From an uncultured Oscillospiraceae bacterium (GTDB lineage Bacteria > Bacillota > Clostridia > Oscillospirales > Ruminococcaceae): 20,650 nucleotides of DNA. This document shows, one piece after another, positions 14,602 through 20,650 of the stretch; position 1 is the first letter of the stretch, and each line of letters opens with the position of its first letter. The DNA lies in NCBI GenBank assembly GCA_900547385.1, contig URGQ01000027.1, forward strand, positions 1 to 20,650. Direction: 5' to 3'. The notes beneath the pieces are model-generated. The model worked only from the letters and a program-made list of their open reading frames with translations, had not been told where the DNA came from and made no database searches. Both the position numbers and the translations under genes were made by a program.

Positions 14602-15408
14602 GTGAATAAAATTCAAAAAGCCTATGCCTCCGCGCCCAAAACCTGGATCTGGCAGCTGCTGGCCGCCTTTATTGTGGCCTGTCTGCTGGCGTGGTCCGCT
14701 TCAGCTGTCCGGGTCAGCAATCCCACCGGCAACGGGCTGGAGGTCGCCAAGAACATCCTCTCCGGCATCTTCCACCCCTCCCCCAAGCTGCTGTTCACCC
14801 TGGGCACCAATGGCGTTCCCTACCTGCTGCTGGAAACCTTCTGCATCGCGTTTCTCGGCACCATCGTCGGCGCTGTCATCTCGCTGCCGCTTTCCTTTCT
14901 TTCCGCCAGCAACCTGGTCCCCCGGCCCATTGCGCTCATCGGCCGCATGATCATAGCCGCCATCCGCACCGTTCCCGCCTTTGTTTATGGGCTTATGTTT
15001 ATCCGCGTCACCGGTCCCGGGCCCTTTGCTGGCCTGCTCACCATGTCGCTGTGCTCCATCGGCATGGTCTCCAAAATGTTCATCGAGAGCATCGAGGACC
15101 TGGATAAGCGCATCCTGGAATCTCTGGATGCCGCCGGCTGCACCACCTTCCAGAAGATCCGCTACGGCATCCTGCCGCAGCTCACCGCCGATTTCACCTC
15201 CACCATCATCTACCGCTTTGATATGAACCTGCGCGATGCCACCGTACTGGGCCTTGTCGGGGCCGGCGGTATCGGCGCACCGCTTATCTTTGCCATGAGC
15301 AGCTACCGCTGGAATGAGGTCGGTGCCATCCTGCTGGGGCTTATCATCCTGGTGCTCATCATCGAGGCCATTTCCGCCAAGATCCGCGTCCGGCTGGCAC
15401 GGGGGTAA
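14602..15408 (+). CDS. phnE: PhnE-type ABC transporter permease 2
   Basis: A 268-residue permease paralogous to its neighbour, with an N-terminal helix at ~16-36, further helices to ~255, an EAA-like loop near 170-193 (RILESLDAAGCTTFQKI) and the matching glycine motif GLVGAGGIGAPLI. It starts with GTG behind a very good AAAGGAGG site 7 nt upstream; no ATG in frame fits better. It lies 14 nt after permease 1, and its stop is 2 nt before the nucleotidase start. Two different PhnE genes per operon are common in Firmicutes. Confidence 0.92.
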   Translation: MNKIQKAYASAPKTWIWQLLAAFIVACLLAWSASAVRVSNPTGNGLEVAKNILSGIFHPSPKLLFTLGTNGVPYLLLETFCIAFLGTIVGAVISLPLSFLSASNLVPRPIALIGRMIIAAIRTVPAFVYGLMFIRVTGPGPFAGLLTMSLCSIGMVSKMFIESIEDLDKRILESLDAAGCTTFQKIRYGILPQLTADFTSTIIYRFDMNLRDATVLGLVGAGGIGAPLIFAMSSYRWNEVGAILLGLIILVLIIEAISAKIRVRLARG

Positions 15409-15410
15409 CT

Positions 15411-16925
15411 ATGGAAAGTAAAAAACTCACCATCTTTTTCACTTCCGATCTTCACGCCTATATCTACCCCACCGATTACCGCAGCCGGGAGGAGCGTGAC
15501 ATCGGCCTGTTCAAGTGCGCCAGTCGTTTCACCCGCGATGGCAACACTCTCATCATTGATGGCGGCGACCTGCTGCAGGGCTCCCCTTTGGGGGCCTTCT
15601 GCCACGATACCCTGCAAAATGCCGCCCCCTTTGCCGAGATGATGAACTGCTGCGGCTACGATTATGTCACACTGGGCAACCACGATTTTAACTACGGCAT
15701 GCCCTACCTGGAAAGCTACCTAAACGCCCTGCGGGCCCGCTGCGTCTGTCAGAATATCCGCTGGGACGGCGCCGGGGTGCGCTTCCCGGCTTGCATCCAT
15801 ACGCTGGAAAACGGTCTGCGCATCGGTATCGTCGGCATCGTCACCGACTATGTGAACATTTGGGAACGGCCGGAGCATCTTTCCGGCATCACCATCTCCG
15901 ATCCCATTCCAGCAGCCGCCGCGGCACTGGAAGAGCTCCGCGGCAAAACCGACCTCAACCTCTGCGTCTATCACGGTGGGTTCGAGCGGGATCTTACCAC
16001 CGGCCGGGTGCTTTCCTCCACCCACGAAAATGTCGCCTACCGCATCTGCCAGGAGCTCGATTTTGATATCCTGCTTACCGGGCACCAGCACATGTCGGTC
16101 CCCGGGCAGATGGTCTCCGGCACCTTTGTGGTGCAGCCCTCCGACCGCGGCCAGGAATTTTTGCGGATCGAGGCCGTCGTCTCCGGTACGGAAAAGCGGC
16201 TTTCCAGCCACACCATCCCCGCCGACGGAGCCTGCCATCCCCAGTGGCTGCGGCAGTTTGCTCAGATGGAACATGGCGCGCAGGATTGGTTGGATCAGGT
16301 GGTCGGTCACCTGCCCCACCCGCTGCTGCCGGATGCTCCCCTAAAAATGGCCGCGGAGGGCAGCGGCCTGGCCGACCTGTTCAATGCCGTTCAGCTGGAG
16401 GTCAGCGGGGCACAGCTTTCCGCCGCCAGCCTGGCCAATGATGTGGCCGGCTTGCCGCAGGTCGTGCGCCGTCGGGATCTTCTCATCGCCTACCCCTATA
16501 CCAATACCCTCACCGTGCTGCGCATCACCGGGGCTGTGCTGCGCCAGGCTATGGAGCGCAGCGCCGCCTACTTCACCCGTGGAGAGGATAATACCCTGCG
16601 GGTCTCGGATTGCTTCCTGGAGCCCAAGGTGGAGCACTACAATTACGATTACTATGCCGGGGTATCCTATGCCTATGATATCTCTCGGCCAGTCGGTCAG
16701 CGGGTCGTTTCTCTCCTGGTCGACGGCCACCCGGTCTCCGATACCGATGAATTCACCATCTGCCTGAATAGCTACCGTGCCAGCGGCACCGGCGGCTACG
16801 GTTGCTATGTCGGCTGTCCGGTCGTGCGGGAGATCCCCCACGAAATGTCCGAGCTGCTGCTGGAATATTTTCGCCGACACGGCGGGGATATCCCCCTTGC
16901 CGCCAGCGATTACCGAGTCTGTTAA
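15411..16925 (+). CDS. Metallophosphatase / 5'-nucleotidase without signal peptide
   Basis: A 504-residue member of the UshA/5'-nucleotidase family. The N-terminal calcineurin-like metallophosphatase domain has all metal motifs: SDLH (D13, H15), GGD (D53), GNHD (N90-D92), YHGG (H188) and GHQH (H225, H227). The 5'-nucleotidase C-terminal domain follows (~300-490), including the NTLTVLRITGAVLRQAME and LNSYRASGTGGYG segments expected for substrate binding. Most family members are exported; this one begins MESKKLTIFF and shows no signal peptide or anchor, so it should act in the cytoplasm. It starts 2 nt after the permease stop with only a weak GGGGG site, so it is translationally coupled. Its position suggests it dephosphorylates what the transporter brings in; this is inference. 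Confidence 0.88.
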   Translation: MESKKLTIFFTSDLHAYIYPTDYRSREERDIGLFKCASRFTRDGNTLIIDGGDLLQGSPLGAFCHDTLQNAAPFAEMMNCCGYDYVTLGNHDFNYGMPYLESYLNALRARCVCQNIRWDGAGVRFPACIHTLENGLRIGIVGIVTDYVNIWERPEHLSGITISDPIPAAAAALEELRGKTDLNLCVYHGGFERDLTTGRVLSSTHENVAYRICQELDFDILLTGHQHMSVPGQMVSGTFVVQPSDRGQEFLRIEAVVSGTEKRLSSHTIPADGACHPQWLRQFAQMEHGAQDWLDQVVGHLPHPLLPDAPLKMAAEGSGLADLFNAVQLEVSGAQLSAASLANDVAGLPQVVRRRDLLIAYPYTNTLTVLRITGAVLRQAMERSAAYFTRGEDNTLRVSDCFLEPKVEHYNYDYYAGVSYAYDISRPVGQRVVSLLVDGHPVSDTDEFTICLNSYRASGTGGYGCYVGCPVVREIPHEMSELLLEYFRRHGGDIPLAASDYRVC

Positions 16926-16931
16926 AATGAA

Positions 16932-16959
16932 AAGCCCCCGGTTCATAAGCCGGGGGCTT
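16932..16959. terminator. Bidirectional terminator between nucleotidase and aconitase
   Basis: A perfect 10-bp stem (AAGCCCCCGG / CCGGGGGCTT) with an 8-nt loop. On the plus strand TTGCTTTAT follows; on the minus strand TTTTCATTTT follows. It thus serves both convergent genes, 7 nt past the nucleotidase stop. Confidence 0.88.
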
Positions 16960-17043
16960 GCTTTATCAAAGCATCCCAATACTGCGCCAAAATGAAGCAG
17001 TACAAAGGCACCCAGTCTTCCAGCCGGGAGCTTCTTTTTTCGC

Positions 17044-18987
17044 TTAGCGTTTCTGCAATTTGGCCAGGTGGTTCAGCGCGCCGCCCTCCAGCAGCAGGTT
17101 CTTATCGTAGTCAGAAGCCTCCAGCACCGCCGTCAGCGTCAGGCCACGCTCCGGTACGGTTACCGTCAGCCGTCCCGCCCGGATACCCTCCGGCACATTT
17201 TCCAGCACCAGCCGGTCACCCTGCTGCAGCTTTTCATAGTCCGCCGGGTCTTCAAAAATCAGCGGCAGAATGCCGTAATTGAACAGGTTCTCCTTATGGA
17301 TCCGTGCATAGGATTTGGCGATGACCGCCTCCACGCCCAGGCACATTGGCAGCATGGCCGCGTGCTCCCGGCTGGAACCCTGTCCGTAATTCTCCCCGCC
17401 CACGATGATGCTGTGCCCCATGCGGCGGGCCCGGTCCACAAAGTCCGGATCGGTATAGCAGAAGGTATACTTCGCAAATTCCGGAATGTTGGAGATGTAC
17501 TTTAGGATGGAGGCCCCAGCCGGGATAATATCATCGGTGGTGATGTTATCCCCCAGCTTCAGCACAATCCCGGCATCAATGGTTTCCCGCACCGGGCCAC
17601 GCATCGGCAGCTCGGAGATATTCGGTCCCTTGATGACCTCTACTGCGTGGCGGTCGGCGGTTTCTTCGGGCGCGATCAGCGAAGAATCATCGATAATATA
17701 CGCCTCCGGCTCCTGGATCTTTGCCAATACGCTGACATCCATCAGGTCGCGCGGGTCGGTGATATGCCCAGTCACTGCTGTGGCCGCCGCGGTCTCCGGG
17801 CTGGCCAGGTAAACATAGGCATCGTTGCTGCCGCACCGGCCGGGGAAGTTCCGGTTGGAGGTCCGTACCGAAATGCCATTATGGGGCGGCACCTGCCCCA
17901 CCCCGATGCAGGGTCCGCAGGCACACTCCAGGATGCGGCAGCCGGATTCCACCAAATCCGCCAACACCCCGTCCTTAATAAGCTGCGCCAGCACCTGCCG
18001 GGAGCCGGGCGCCACTGTGCAGTCAATATCCTTATGCACCTTATGCCCCTTCAGGATGCACGCCGCCCGGGCAATATCGGAATAGGAAGCATTGGTACAG
18101 CTGCCGATAAATACCGAACCCGGCTTCACACCTTCTGCCTTGCGGGCCGTACACACCTTATCCGGCATGGAGGGCTCCGCCACCAGCGGCTCCAGCCGGT
18201 CCAAATCGATTTCCACCACCTTGTCGTAGGTTGCACCCTCCTCCGGCTGCAGCGGCACATAGTCGCTCTCTCGCCGCTGGGCCTTTAGGAACTCCCTCGT
18301 CCGCTCATCACTGGGGAAAATGCCGGTCATCGCACCGATCTCGATGCTCATATTGGCAATGGTCTGACGCTCGCTGATGGAAAGCTCCTTCACTCCATCG
18401 CCGCAGTATTCCACAATGTATCCAATGCCACCCTTGACGCTTACCTGCCGCAGCAGCTCCAGCGCGATATCCTTGGCGGTCACGCCAGGATGCAGCCGGC
18501 CGACCAACCTTACCCCCATCACCTTGGGGACATTCATCCTAAAGCCCTGCCCCAGTGCCGCCTCTGCCACCGTCAGGCCGCCGCTGCCTATGGCCAGCAT
18601 CCCCAGCGCGCCGGAGGACGGGGTATGGCTATCGGCGCCCAGCATCACCTTGCCGGGCCTGGCAAAGCGCTGGCAGTGCAAAAAGTGACAAATACCATTG
18701 CCGGGTTTGGAGAAATATACCCCAAAGCGGGCCGCCGCGGTCTTGAGGAACAGATGATCATCCGCGTTTTCTCCGCTGACGCACAGGGTGTTGTGGTCGC
18801 AGTAAAATACGCTGGCCTCGGTCTGTACCCGGTCGGCCCCCACGGCCAAAAAGGTCTGCCCCGCCATAATACCGGTCAGGTCATGTCCCAGGGTCTGGTC
18901 CACTCGGATGGCGATGGGGGTCCCTGGTATCAGCTCACCCTCCATCAGGTGGGAGCGCAGGATCTGAAATACAATATTCTCTGCCAT
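17044..18987 (-). CDS. Aconitate hydratase
   Basis: A 647-residue monomeric aconitase interconverting citrate and isocitrate, supplying 2-oxoglutarate for glutamate synthesis in anaerobes. The [4Fe-4S] ligands are visible: GSCTN (C297) and CACGPC (C357, C360). Other active-site motifs are GADSHTPSSGALG (118-130), the TSNRNFPGR segment and the swivel-domain GQGSSREHAAM (near 536-546). Length and organisation (domains 1-3 then swivel in one chain) fit the compact bacterial type of about 640-650 residues. The ATG at 18987 is preferred over one 54 nt upstream because MAENIVFQIL is the usual family start and GAAGG precedes it; the longer form would add a lysine-rich tail read from the leader. It is divergent from a LacI-family gene, a possible regulator. 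Confidence 0.92.
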   Translation of the reverse strand: MAENIVFQILRSHLMEGELIPGTPIAIRVDQTLGHDLTGIMAGQTFLAVGADRVQTEASVFYCDHNTLCVSGENADDHLFLKTAAARFGVYFSKPGNGICHFLHCQRFARPGKVMLGADSHTPSSGALGMLAIGSGGLTVAEAALGQGFRMNVPKVMGVRLVGRLHPGVTAKDIALELLRQVSVKGGIGYIVEYCGDGVKELSISERQTIANMSIEIGAMTGIFPSDERTREFLKAQRRESDYVPLQPEEGATYDKVVEIDLDRLEPLVAEPSMPDKVCTARKAEGVKPGSVFIGSCTNASYSDIARAACILKGHKVHKDIDCTVAPGSRQVLAQLIKDGVLADLVESGCRILECACGPCIGVGQVPPHNGISVRTSNRNFPGRCGSNDAYVYLASPETAAATAVTGHITDPRDLMDVSVLAKIQEPEAYIIDDSSLIAPEETADRHAVEVIKGPNISELPMRGPVRETIDAGIVLKLGDNITTDDIIPAGASILKYISNIPEFAKYTFCYTDPDFVDRARRMGHSIIVGGENYGQGSSREHAAMLPMCLGVEAVIAKSYARIHKENLFNYGILPLIFEDPADYEKLQQGDRLVLENVPEGIRAGRLTVTVPERGLTLTAVLEASDYDKNLLLEGGALNHLAKLQKR

Positions 18988-19043
18988 GCTATTTCTGCCT
19001 TCTTTCTTTGTTTTCTTGGCTTTATTTAAGCTGCGTGCCATAT

Positions 19044-19112
19044 ATCGGGCGCCCCTCCGCTTTTGTCGGGCTGATCCTCCACTTTATTCCGGACAGCCCT
19101 CCCCGCTGCGGT
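19044..19112. repeat. Dispersed intergenic repeat, copy 1
   Basis: About 69 nt aligning to 20581-20650 with one single-base indel. The last 19 nt (CAGCCCTCCCCGCTGCGGT) are identical and the rest is clearly diverged. It would lie in the untranslated leader of aconitase. Confidence 0.65.
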
Positions 19113-19161
19113 GCGCCCTCTTTATCCCTTGTAGTAGCATCCTCTGCATACATCCTTTGTC

Positions 19162-19189
19162 ATTTTAGAGTGTCGAGAAGCTTGCTAAA
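19162..19189 (-). promoter_or_regulatory. Possible aconitase promoter
   Basis: On the minus strand TTTAGC (19184-19189) and TAAAAT (19162-19167) are 16 nt apart, about 175 nt before the start codon. The -35 is poor, so this is tentative. Confidence 0.3.
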
Positions 19190-19199
19190 TCGTTAATGT
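19182..19199. promoter_or_regulatory. Degenerate Rex-like operator near aconitase
   Basis: TTGCTAAATCGTTAATGT matches 10 of 14 defined positions of the clostridial Rex consensus and 13 of 18 positions of the similar box before rex (6093-6110). It overlaps the tentative aconitase -35. Only a candidate. Confidence 0.25.
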
Positions 19200-19301
19200 A
19201 ATTTTATTGAATCATCTTTTGACCTATTTTGCAAGCCATTCCCACTAATTTCAGCGGCTTTCACAAATGCCGCTCCCACAGTTCTTTACTTTAGTCCAAT
19301 G

Positions 19302-19318
19302 TAATTTTACTAAAATTA
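19302..19318. promoter_or_regulatory. 17-bp perfect palindrome upstream of the LacI-family gene
   Basis: TAATTTTA-C-TAAAATTA, two 8-bp arms around one base, ends 11 nt upstream of the -35. It could be an operator for the adjacent regulator, but it lacks the central CG typical of LacI operators. Confidence 0.45.
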
Positions 19319-19329
19319 TTACTTTTTAC

Positions 19330-19357
19330 TTGATATTTTAGTTTTCTGCCCTATACT
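19330..19357 (+). promoter_or_regulatory. Sigma-A promoter of the LacI-family gene
   Basis: TTGATA (19330-19335) and TATACT (19352-19357) with a 16-nt spacer, 32 nt before the start codon, in an AT-rich stretch. Confidence 0.75.
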
Positions 19358-19389
19358 TAAAAGAAAGACCCCCCGAAAGGAGCCTGCCC

Positions 19390-20433
19390 ATGTCCACCCT
19401 CAAAGATGTCGCCGCGCTGGCGCAATGTTCCCTCACCACCGCTTCCATCGTTGCCAACGGCCGCGGGGATGAAATGCACATCTCCCCCGCCACCCAGCAG
19501 CGCGTTGCCGAAGCTATCCAGCAGCTTCAGTACCGCCCGGACCGCGGGGCGCAGCTGCTGCGGGCCGGCCGGCGCCGTCTCACCATCGCGCTGTACTGGC
19601 CGCTGGATCACCGCACCACTCTACTGGGCGATAGACTGTATAATTTCTACAGTATCCTCCAGCAGGAGCAGGAACCCGCCGACCCCTACGAGCTGCTCAT
19701 CCAAACCTATTTCAGCGGCCGCCTGGGAGAGATGCTCTCCCCCATCCTGCAGGGCCGCTACGATGGCGTCATCATCGGCGGGGCCGGCGAGCAGGATCTC
19801 ATTCAGCTGGAAAATGCGGATATTTCCATCCCTCTTGTCCTCATCAATGCCGAAAGCCGGAAGTATTCCACCGCCGGGGTAAACCACGCCCAAACCGGCT
19901 CCCAGGCCGCTGCCCTCATCCACCAAAAGGGTTACCGGGAATGCGCGGTCATCCGGGGCGGCGACCATTATGATGGCACCAGCCAGCGCACCAAGGCTTT
20001 CCTCAATTCCTGCCGGCAGCTGGGCATCCGCATCCAGCCGGAATGGACCTTCCAGGCCGCGCCCACTATTGCCGGCGGGGCCGCCGCCACTGAGGAATAC
20101 TGCGTTCTCCGCCAGCGCCCCCGTGTCATCTACTACGAGAATGACAGCATGGCCCAAGGTGGCCTGTATACCCTGGCTCGCAGCGGCATCCGTGTCCCAC
20201 AGGATACCGAGGTGCTCTGCATTGGGCTGCGCAAGCCGGAAATGAACCACTGCCTAAATCCCGCCCTCAGCTGCATCACCATCCCGCAGACGGTGGACCG
20301 GCAGGCCGTTGCCCTGCTGCTCCGCCTCATCCGGGAGCTGCCAGCTGCCCCCTTGCATGTGGAAATGGAGCCACAGGTCCAGCTTCGGGAATCCTTTACC
20401 CCGCCGGAAAATGCCCCCGCGGACAGCCAGTAA
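19390..20433 (+). CDS. LacI-family transcriptional regulator
   Basis: A 347-residue LacI/GalR-type regulator. The N-terminal helix-turn-helix (TLKDVAALAQCSLTTASIVANG, ~3-24) and hinge region (YRPDRGAQLLRAGR) are followed by a periplasmic-binding-like effector domain to the C-terminus (YDGVIIGG, PLVLINAE, GVNHAQTGSQAAALIHQKGY, VIRGG, ITIPQTVDRQAVALLLRLI). The second recognition helix begins LTTAS instead of the common VSTAS pattern. AAAGGAG lies 7 nt before the ATG. The ligand cannot be told. The divergent aconitase gene is the only close neighbour; autoregulation or control of a distant sugar operon are equally possible. Confidence 0.9.
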   Translation: MSTLKDVAALAQCSLTTASIVANGRGDEMHISPATQQRVAEAIQQLQYRPDRGAQLLRAGRRRLTIALYWPLDHRTTLLGDRLYNFYSILQQEQEPADPYELLIQTYFSGRLGEMLSPILQGRYDGVIIGGAGEQDLIQLENADISIPLVLINAESRKYSTAGVNHAQTGSQAAALIHQKGYRECAVIRGGDHYDGTSQRTKAFLNSCRQLGIRIQPEWTFQAAPTIAGGAAATEEYCVLRQRPRVIYYENDSMAQGGLYTLARSGIRVPQDTEVLCIGLRKPEMNHCLNPALSCITIPQTVDRQAVALLLRLIRELPAAPLHVEMEPQVQLRESFTPPENAPADSQ

Positions 20434-20436
20434 AAA

Positions 20437-20452
20437 TGTTTCACGTGAAACA
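20437..20452. other. parS: parS chromosome-partition site (ParB/Spo0J binding)
   Basis: TGTTTCACGTGAAACA is a perfect 16-bp palindrome identical to the Bacillus subtilis-type parS consensus TGTTNCACGTGAAACA. With flanks the palindrome extends to 20 bp (20435-20454). It begins 3 nt after the LacI-family stop codon and precedes a strong terminator, so it lies in transcribed DNA. parS sites load ParB and the SMC condensin and usually cluster in the origin-proximal part of the chromosome. Confidence 0.93.
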
Positions 20453-20497
20453 TTTGTTCGCGTTTGACTTCTCAGCTCCTAGCTTTTCCCATCTCGT

Positions 20498-20531
20498 AAG
20501 TAAACATCCCCCGACCGGGGGATGTTTACTT
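20498..20531. terminator. Strong terminator after the LacI-family gene and parS
   Basis: A perfect 15-bp stem (AAGTAAACATCCCCC / GGGGGATGTTTACTT) around GACC, followed by TATTG. It should end transcription from the LacI-family gene and may also stop a converging gene beyond the window. Confidence 0.85.
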
Positions 20532-20580
20532 TATTGCGGACTTTGTTCCCTTCGCTTAACAAGGACACCCACGCTTTTGC

Positions 20581-20650
20581 ATCGGACGCAGCCTGCGCTC
20601 CTGTCGTGCTGACCCTGCGCTTTGCTTCGGGCAGCCCTCCCCGCTGCGGT
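20581..20650. repeat. Dispersed intergenic repeat, copy 2 (runs to window edge)
   Basis: Aligns along its whole length to 19044-19112, with an identical 19-nt end. It is cut by the window boundary, so its full length is unknown. The ~50 nt between the terminator and this repeat show nothing recognisable. Confidence 0.65.

Larger units (their letters stand above)
18988..19389. other. 402-nt divergent intergenic region
   Basis: The space between the aconitase and LacI-family starts holds a GC-rich dispersed repeat near aconitase (19044-19112), a possible aconitase promoter (19162-19189), a weak Rex-like box (19182-19199), two copies of AATGTAATTTTA (19195-19206 and 19298-19309), a 17-bp palindrome (19302-19318) and the LacI-gene promoter. 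The distal 230 nt are far more AT-rich than the flanks. No credible gene is seen. Confidence 0.7.

Noticed and set aside
18988..19041. Upstream ATG extending aconitase by 18 residues
   Set aside because: The lysine-rich extension is not typical of the family and comes from the leader; the internal start has a GAAGG site and family-like N-terminus.
20532..20580. Search for DnaA boxes or an origin next to parS
   Set aside because: No TTATCCACA-type cluster is visible; parS sites are often tens of kilobases from oriC, so no origin is claimed.

Overview
The window looks like chromosomal DNA of a moderately GC-rich anaerobic Firmicute, most likely a gut Clostridia/Oscillospirales-type organism. 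The reasons are the [FeFe]-hydrogenase gene set with a Rex repressor, strong AGGAGG-type ribosome binding sites, low-GC sigma-A promoters in otherwise GC-rich DNA, and a perfect Firmicutes-type parS site. The species assignment is inference. No tRNA, rRNA, CRISPR array, transposase or phage gene was seen.

Left part (about 57-6260, minus strand): one co-oriented operon read right to left. It encodes Rex (NADH/NAD+-sensing repressor), a kinase-fold protein with a degenerate catalytic loop, a small thioredoxin-like [2Fe-2S] protein, a PAS-containing sensory-type [FeFe]-hydrogenase (HydS-like), a SpoIIE/PP2C-type phosphatase and a group-B-type [FeFe]-hydrogenase. A hairpin terminator follows. The gene order suggests a hydrogen- and redox-sensing circuit whose output passes through protein phosphorylation, physically linked to a catalytic hydrogenase. 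The hydrogenase maturases (HydE/F/G) are not in the window.

Middle-left (6233-10297, minus strand): a second unit with a strong sigma-A promoter. It contains a fused alpha/beta-hydrolase/acyltransferase, a six-helix zinc-ribbon membrane protein (DUF6320-like) and a LysR regulator, closed by a terminator just upstream of the rex promoter. Beyond its promoter lies the decayed remnant of an amidase-domain gene (10308-10685) with its own terminator.

Middle-right (10891-16959, plus strand): an RpiR/SIS-domain regulator, then a PhnD-PhnC-PhnE-PhnE ABC importer and a metallophosphatase/5'-nucleotidase without signal peptide. Two strong tandem hairpins separate the binding-protein gene from the rest. 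No C-P lyase genes are present, so the imported compound may be a phosphate ester or phosphate-like anion rather than a phosphonate. The operon ends at a bidirectional terminator shared with the convergent aconitase gene.

Right part (17044-20650): an aconitase (minus) diverges from a LacI-family regulator (plus) across a 402-nt intergenic region holding a dispersed repeat, a 17-bp palindrome and promoters. Directly behind the LacI gene sits a perfect 16-bp parS (ParB/Spo0J binding) site, then a very strong terminator and a second copy of the dispersed repeat at the window edge.
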